Shown piece after piece: positions 59,972 through 64,000 of a DNA stretch of 64,000 bases. Every line of letters starts with the position of its first letter. Positions within the stretch are counted from its first letter, which is position 1. The DNA comes from SIG480 sp045546975 (GTDB lineage Bacteria > Bacillota > Clostridia > Oscillospirales > JAAYXM01), in contig JAZQDV010000010.1 of the NCBI GenBank assembly GCA_045546975.1, positions 406,559 to 470,558 of the forward strand, read 5' to 3'. Position numbers and translations under genes: made by a program. The notes under the pieces were generated by a model. It was not told the DNA's origin and did not search any database. It worked only from the letters and a program-made list of their open reading frames with translations.

Positions 59972-60978
59972 CAAAATCCCCCTGTAGCCAAAGTTGCCAC
60001 AAGCTGCGCAATAGCTTCCCAGCCCGCGCCGAATTTGAGCTTTGCGTCAGTTTCTGCAGAAAGCTCTATCGCGCGTTTTACGCTCTTTTTATCAATTTTC
60101 CTTGCCGCTTCAACCGCGATTCTCGCAGGATATTCATTTCGCATTTCAAAAAGCTTTGCAACATCATGCGCTCCGCCGCCGCGCTCAAGAATAAGCTTTG
60201 CGGCATACACGCGTCTGAACTGCTGAGCTATCTGTGCAAGTACGAGTATCGGCTTTTCGTTTCTCGCTTCGAGATCATTGATATCAGAAAGCGCCTTTGT
60301 GTATTTCTTTTCAGCTATTGCATTGAGAACATCAAAAACAACAGCACTAACGTTTTTAGAAGCTATCTCTTCAATATCCGCTTTTGTTATTTCACTTTTC
60401 TTTGAATATGCGCTTATCTTTTCAATTTCGGGAATTAGATGTTCCATAAGCTCTCCCGAATAGAACATAAGGTAATCTGCCGTGTCAGTTGAAATCTCTT
60501 TTCCGTTTGCAGAAAACCTGCGCTTTATCCAGGATAATAAATCAGTTCTTGAAGCAGGCAAAAACTCTACAATATCTGCCTCTTTCTCAATCGTCTTGAA
60601 AAGCTTTCTTCGTTTATCTGGCTTATATTCAATATTTGCATACACGAACACAAGAACACAGTATTCAGGCATATCAGAAAACAACTTTTGCGCTTTCTCC
60701 GAAAAATCAGCATTTGCCGAAACAACGTCAAAATCACGCACGATCACAAGTTTTTTCTCACTCATCGCAGGATAGCTTTCCACCGCCTCAGAAAGCTCAT
60801 TAAACGTAACTTCTTTATTGAATATAACAAGATTGAACTCGGGTAACATGTCTCCGACAACTACCTTCTGAAGCTCAGAAAGATAATACTCGCGAAGATA
60901 CCCTTCCTCTCCGTGAAACACATAGAGGTTTGATATATTACCCTCTTTTAAGTTAGTCTTGAATTCCTTGATCGTCAT
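59971..60978 (-). CDS. holA: DNA polymerase III delta subunit
   Basis: A 335-residue clamp-loader delta subunit, with FHGEEGYLREYYLSELQ, the EKKLVIVRDFDVV walker-like strand, and the C-terminal ALSDINDLEARNEKPILVLAQIAQQFRRVYAAKLIL. The ATG at 60978 is inferred from the family N-terminus; the frame runs 20 codons further upstream into comEC and the ribosome binding site AGAGAGG is twelve bases away. Coupled to rnmV by a one-base overlap. Confidence 0.92.
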   Translation of the reverse strand: MTIKEFKTNLKEGNISNLYVFHGEEGYLREYYLSELQKVVVGDMLPEFNLVIFNKEVTFNELSEAVESYPAMSEKKLVIVRDFDVVSANADFSEKAQKLFSDMPEYCVLVFVYANIEYKPDKRRKLFKTIEKEADIVEFLPASRTDLLSWIKRRFSANGKEISTDTADYLMFYSGELMEHLIPEIEKISAYSKKSEITKADIEEIASKNVSAVVFDVLNAIAEKKYTKALSDINDLEARNEKPILVLAQIAQQFRRVYAAKLILERGGGAHDVAKLFEMRNEYPARIAVEAARKIDKKSVKRAIELSAETDAKLKFGAGWEAIAQLVATLATGGF

Positions 60979-63247
60979 TTTGCTTTCTATCCTCTCTTGA
61001 GTAGAATGTAAGCGTTCCTGAAATATCCGTTCTAGCAACCGTCGCGCCTATTCCGTCTATGCGCGTTAGTGTGTCGGGCGACGGATGACCGTATCCATTG
61101 TCTATGCCCACCGATACTACACAGAGTTCGGGGAGAGCTTTATTGAGCAAAGCCTGCGATGATGAACTTTTTGAGCCATGATGTCCTACAATATAGCTTT
61201 CACAGTCAGGGAGTTTATCAAGTATGAGCTTTTCACACGTTGCCGGAATATCACCTGTTATAAGAAGCTCATATTCCCCATCGTGTACAATTATAACGAG
61301 CCCGTTTTCCTGCTCGCTATTCGCCTCCGGAAGTGTCAGAATTTCAAGGTCTATTCCGTCGACATCGACCCTTGCACTCTCTTCCAGAAAAACTGTCTCG
61401 CAGTCATCAGACGCGTCTTCGCAAATTTTTATAAACTGTGCATTCTCCCTATCTGCTGCAGGCATATATATCTTGTCCGTTGCCACTGTTTTCACAAGAC
61501 TTCTGGCACCGTTTGTATGATCGGCATGTCCATGTGTCAGAACAAGAGCATCTATATCGGATATCCCGTTTTTCAAAATATGCGATATTGCAATACTCCC
61601 GGCATCCTTATCTCCTCCGCAATCGACAACTGCACATGCGTCTTCCTTCGTGATAACAATGCATTGTCCCTGACCCACATCAAGAACATCAACCCTAAAG
61701 CCTTCTTTTCCCGTATCACGATAACCTACAACAAAGGAAACAAAAAGCGTTGCCAAAGAAACCGCGACCGTCAGGGCCGTGACTGCGGGTCTTATTTTCT
61801 TACTGCCGACGTATATTGAGTATATAAGTATGAGACAGATAAGGCATATAAATATTACAACCGACGGATTGTTCACCACAACCTCAGAAAACGGTATTTT
61901 TGCCATAGCGCGGATAGTGTTCATAACAACTCCTATAATAGCCTCCAAAATAAAAGCTAACGCTCGTGCAAGCGGGAAATAAACAAAGCCAAGCAGAATC
62001 ACGATTATTCCAAGTGAGAACACAAGTGTTATAAACGGATTCAGCACGGTATTTGAAATAGGCGAAATTAAAGATATATAGTTAAATGAATATGCAAGAA
62101 TCGGAGCTGTGAAAATCGTTGCCGATAAAGAAACCGAAAGAACAGAAAGCAATCCGTATACCGTTCTCTTTCCCTTTCCTGAAAATTTATCAAGTAACGG
62201 ACGAAAAATCCCCATAAGCTTATTATGAAGAAAAATTATACCGAACGAAGATAAAAACGATAGAATAAAACCGAGATCGGTCGCGCAATACGGGTTTATC
62301 ACAACAAGCACAAATCCCGCAAAGGAAAGTGAAGTCAATGAGTCATATTCTCGTTTCTCTATTGCAGAAATTATCAGTAGCGTCTGCATGATCACTGCGC
62401 GCAAAGCAGATGACGGTGCTCCTACCATAAACGCAAAAAGGAATATTATCGGTATAAATAGCAGCTTTAAGTATCTGTTCTTTGTTATAAGCAGGAGGAG
62501 ACCGACGATAAAAGATATATGGAACCCCGAAACTGAGACTGTATGCGAAAGTCCCGTGGCACGAAGGTCTCGCTCGGTTTGCTCAGAAAGTCCGTCCTTA
62601 TCGCTCAGTATCAGCGCTTTAAGAAACGAGGCGGCTTCTTCCCCGAAAAGCTCTTCCGTTTTACTCTTGAACTTCTCTGCCAAAAACTGCGGAAGGTATT
62701 TTATGCTGCCTCTTTTATTTTCAGGAAGGAGTGTGATATCGTCTGCAAAACAGATTGCATCAATATATCGCGCCTTGTAATATGTTTCCTCTGCAAAGGA
62801 CTCTGCGTTCCGAAGCTCTGAAAAGTGTGGGGTCAAAGAAATAAAATCACCGGGCAAAAGCTTAATCTGTGTGTCTGAAACATATAGCTTTGCTCTGTAT
62901 TTTTCCTCACCTGACTTAAATCCGGCAGTGACGCCGATCCCCTTTCCGTTCGATGTCCTCTCGCTGTATGAAAGTACCTCAAAGGTCATTTCATCTTTTG
63001 AGTGAAGTAACTCTCGCGGAAACTTTTTGCTTTCAACATAGAAATTATGCCAGATTACGGATAAGCACATAGCAGCAACAACAAGTACAGCCGCAACCTT
63101 GAACCCGTTTTTTGACAGAGCTAATACGGTAAGCGAGGCCACCGTTATAAGTACACAAAGAAACGTAAGTGTGTTCGTGCAATATGCGGAAAGCTGTGTC
63201 GTTATAACAAACGAAACGCAAAACCAAAATAAGTATCTATTTTTCAA
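60953..63247 (-). CDS. comEC: ComEC/Rec2-family DNA internalisation protein
   Basis: A 764-residue polytopic membrane protein forming the channel for single-stranded DNA in transformation. An N-terminal OB-like part, the competence membrane domain (LRDLRATGLSHTVSVSGFHISFIVGLLLL), about ten helices, and a C-terminal metallo-beta-lactamase domain with VLTHGHADHTNGARSL and IVGHHGSKSSS are present. I take TTG at 63247 after GGTTGGGG as start: the longest frame begins at 63301 inside the fba terminator. It overlaps holA by 26 bp. comF at 32725 is the other competence gene seen. Confidence 0.92.
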   Translation of the reverse strand: MKNRYLFWFCVSFVITTQLSAYCTNTLTFLCVLITVASLTVLALSKNGFKVAAVLVVAAMCLSVIWHNFYVESKKFPRELLHSKDEMTFEVLSYSERTSNGKGIGVTAGFKSGEEKYRAKLYVSDTQIKLLPGDFISLTPHFSELRNAESFAEETYYKARYIDAICFADDITLLPENKRGSIKYLPQFLAEKFKSKTEELFGEEAASFLKALILSDKDGLSEQTERDLRATGLSHTVSVSGFHISFIVGLLLLITKNRYLKLLFIPIIFLFAFMVGAPSSALRAVIMQTLLIISAIEKREYDSLTSLSFAGFVLVVINPYCATDLGFILSFLSSFGIIFLHNKLMGIFRPLLDKFSGKGKRTVYGLLSVLSVSLSATIFTAPILAYSFNYISLISPISNTVLNPFITLVFSLGIIVILLGFVYFPLARALAFILEAIIGVVMNTIRAMAKIPFSEVVVNNPSVVIFICLICLILIYSIYVGSKKIRPAVTALTVAVSLATLFVSFVVGYRDTGKEGFRVDVLDVGQGQCIVITKEDACAVVDCGGDKDAGSIAISHILKNGISDIDALVLTHGHADHTNGARSLVKTVATDKIYMPAADRENAQFIKICEDASDDCETVFLEESARVDVDGIDLEILTLPEANSEQENGLVIIVHDGEYELLITGDIPATCEKLILDKLPDCESYIVGHHGSKSSSSQALLNKALPELCVVSVGIDNGYGHPSPDTLTRIDGIGATVARTDISGTLTFYSREDRKQNDDQGIQD

Positions 63248-63265
63248 TATACCCCAACCTAAAAC

Positions 63266-63304
63266 AATACAGGTGACAAACCGACGAGAGCAGTCTGTCA
63301 CCTG
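63266..63304 (-). terminator. Terminator after fba
   Basis: A perfect 9-bp stem CAGGTGACA/TGTCACCTG (63270-63278 with 63296-63304), with an inner GAC/GTC pair, followed on minus by ATTGTTTTAGG. Positioned between the fba stop and the comEC start. Confidence 0.7.
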
Positions 63305-63321
63305 AAGTTAGTTATTCTTCG

Positions 63322-64000
63322 TTATATCTTGTCGTTGCTTCCGAGAACATTAACTATCTTGTGCTTTACAAGCTCCTTGATGTTTGTTCTCGCAGGTGAA
63401 AGATACTGTCTGGGATCGAAATGTTCAGGATGCTCAGCAAAGTACTTGCGGATTGTTCCTGTCATAGCAAGACGAAGGTCAGAGTCAATGTTGATTTTAC
63501 ATACAGCCATTGAAGCTGCCTGACGAAGCATTGCTTCAGGAACGCCCTGTGCACCCGGCATATCTCCACCGAACTTATTAATCATATCAACATATTCCGG
63601 AATAACGGAAGATGCACCGTGAAGAACAATCGGGAAGTTCGGAAGTCTTTTTGAAACTTCTTCAAGAATATCAAAACGAAGTCTTGGTTCGCCTTTGAAT
63701 TTGAACGCACCGTGGCTTGTACCGATTGCAATAGCAAGTGAGTCAACGCCTGTACGTGTTACAAATTCTTCAACTTCTTCAGGTTTTGTAAACTGAGCAT
63801 CTTCAGCAGATACGTTAACGTCATCTTCAATACCTGCAAGTTTACCAAGTTCACCTTCAACTACTACTCCTCTTTCATGAGCGTAGTCAACAACTTTTTT
63901 TGTAAGTTCAATATTTTCTTCAAAAGAATATTTTGAACCGTCTATCATAACGGAGGTGAAACCGCCATCTATACATGATTTACAGATGTCAAATCCGTCA
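63322..64000 (-). CDS. fba: Class II fructose-1,6-bisphosphate aldolase, 3' part
   Basis: The C-terminal 225 residues of a zinc-dependent aldolase that splits fructose-1,6-bisphosphate; the 5' end lies beyond the right edge. Conserved segments are GGFTSVMIDGSKYSFEENI, VEGELGKLAGIEDDV, the Zn/phosphate loop AIGTSHGAFKF, LHGASSVI and the C-terminal VCKINIDSDLRLAMTGTIR. It is separated from comEC by a terminator. Confidence 0.96.
   Translation of the reverse strand, partial: DGFDICKSCIDGGFTSVMIDGSKYSFEENIELTKKVVDYAHERGVVVEGELGKLAGIEDDVNVSAEDAQFTKPEEVEEFVTRTGVDSLAIAIGTSHGAFKFKGEPRLRFDILEEVSKRLPNFPIVLHGASSVIPEYVDMINKFGGDMPGAQGVPEAMLRQAASMAVCKINIDSDLRLAMTGTIRKYFAEHPEHFDPRQYLSPARTNIKELVKHKIVNVLGSNDKI

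Noticed and set aside
61178..61819. 213-codon plus-strand open frame inside comEC
   Set aside because: Antisense to the metallo-beta-lactamase domain; Cys/Tyr/Ile-rich shadow composition.
1..64000. CRISPR arrays, insertion sequences, prophage, toxin-antitoxin pairs, restriction systems
   Set aside because: No regularly spaced repeats, transposase, integrase, phage or restriction-enzyme motifs were seen; gene content is core chromosome throughout.

Overview
The window is a moderately AT-rich chromosomal segment from a spore-forming, anaerobe-like Firmicute, most likely class Clostridia (an Oscillospiraceae/Ruminococcaceae-type lineage is an inference). Evidence for this is sigF with spoIIAA/AB, a sigK with a pro-sequence, a spoIVFA/spoIVFB-like pair, ytfJ, a DacF-type carboxypeptidase, GG-rich ribosome binding sites with many TTG starts, and the order ylxM-ffh-rpsP-khpA-rimM-trmD. 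I see no prophage, insertion sequence, CRISPR array or integrase; this is core chromosome, with only a few intergenic and small-gene oddities.

Layout. 1-232: the 5' end of a cation symporter gene and a tRNA-Gln(CUG) with its promoter and terminator, both on minus. 322-13938 (minus): an almost gapless 13.6 kb run, transcribed as M50 protease, scpA, scpB, ytfJ, dacF, glgB, glgC, glgD, glgA, glgP, GH13 amylase. It holds a full glycogen synthesis and degradation set joined to sporulation and segregation genes. 14055-16654 (plus): carD, ispD-ispF, sigK. 16651-18130 (minus): an ECF sigma factor, a very short membrane anti-sigma-like protein, and queH. 18279-29529: ruvX, a DUF4830 protein (minus), then a long plus-strand run: methyltransferase, ecfA1-ecfA2-ecfT, truA, DUF5711, cvpA-like, pgsA, a ClpE-like unfoldase, an ArsC-like protein and a HAD phosphatase.

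29571-36734 (minus): an unrecognised small P-loop protein with a hairpin-rich leader, pgi, mreB, comF, recD2, a small membrane protein, and a riboflavin transporter S component under an FMN riboswitch. A putative plus-strand small RNA lies between pgi and mreB. 36819-40269 (plus): a two-component system and an HtrA protease. 40418-40526 is a large nested palindrome. Then come ppa (minus), spoIIAA-spoIIAB-sigF and an NhaC-type antiporter (plus). 44680-54034 (minus): gpsA, plsY, der, a DUF512 radical SAM protein, rpmF, yceD, folD, lgt and two M16-family peptidases. 54218-57834 (plus): the signal recognition particle/S16/tRNA methyltransferase operon. 57812-64000 (minus): spoIVFB, spoIVFA, rnmV, holA, comEC and a truncated fba.

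How parts work together. The EcfA1/A2/T module at 20231-22775 is probably the energising unit for the FMN-riboswitch-controlled RibU at 35898. SpoIVFB/SpoIVFA at 57812-59307 are the expected processing machinery for pro-sigma-K encoded at 15962. SpoIIAA/AB control sigma-F. Glycogen made by the glg genes may be a carbon store for sporulation (inference from linkage). Gene starts were moved from the longest reading frame wherever a ribosome binding site or family N-terminus favoured another start; each such case is stated in the entry.
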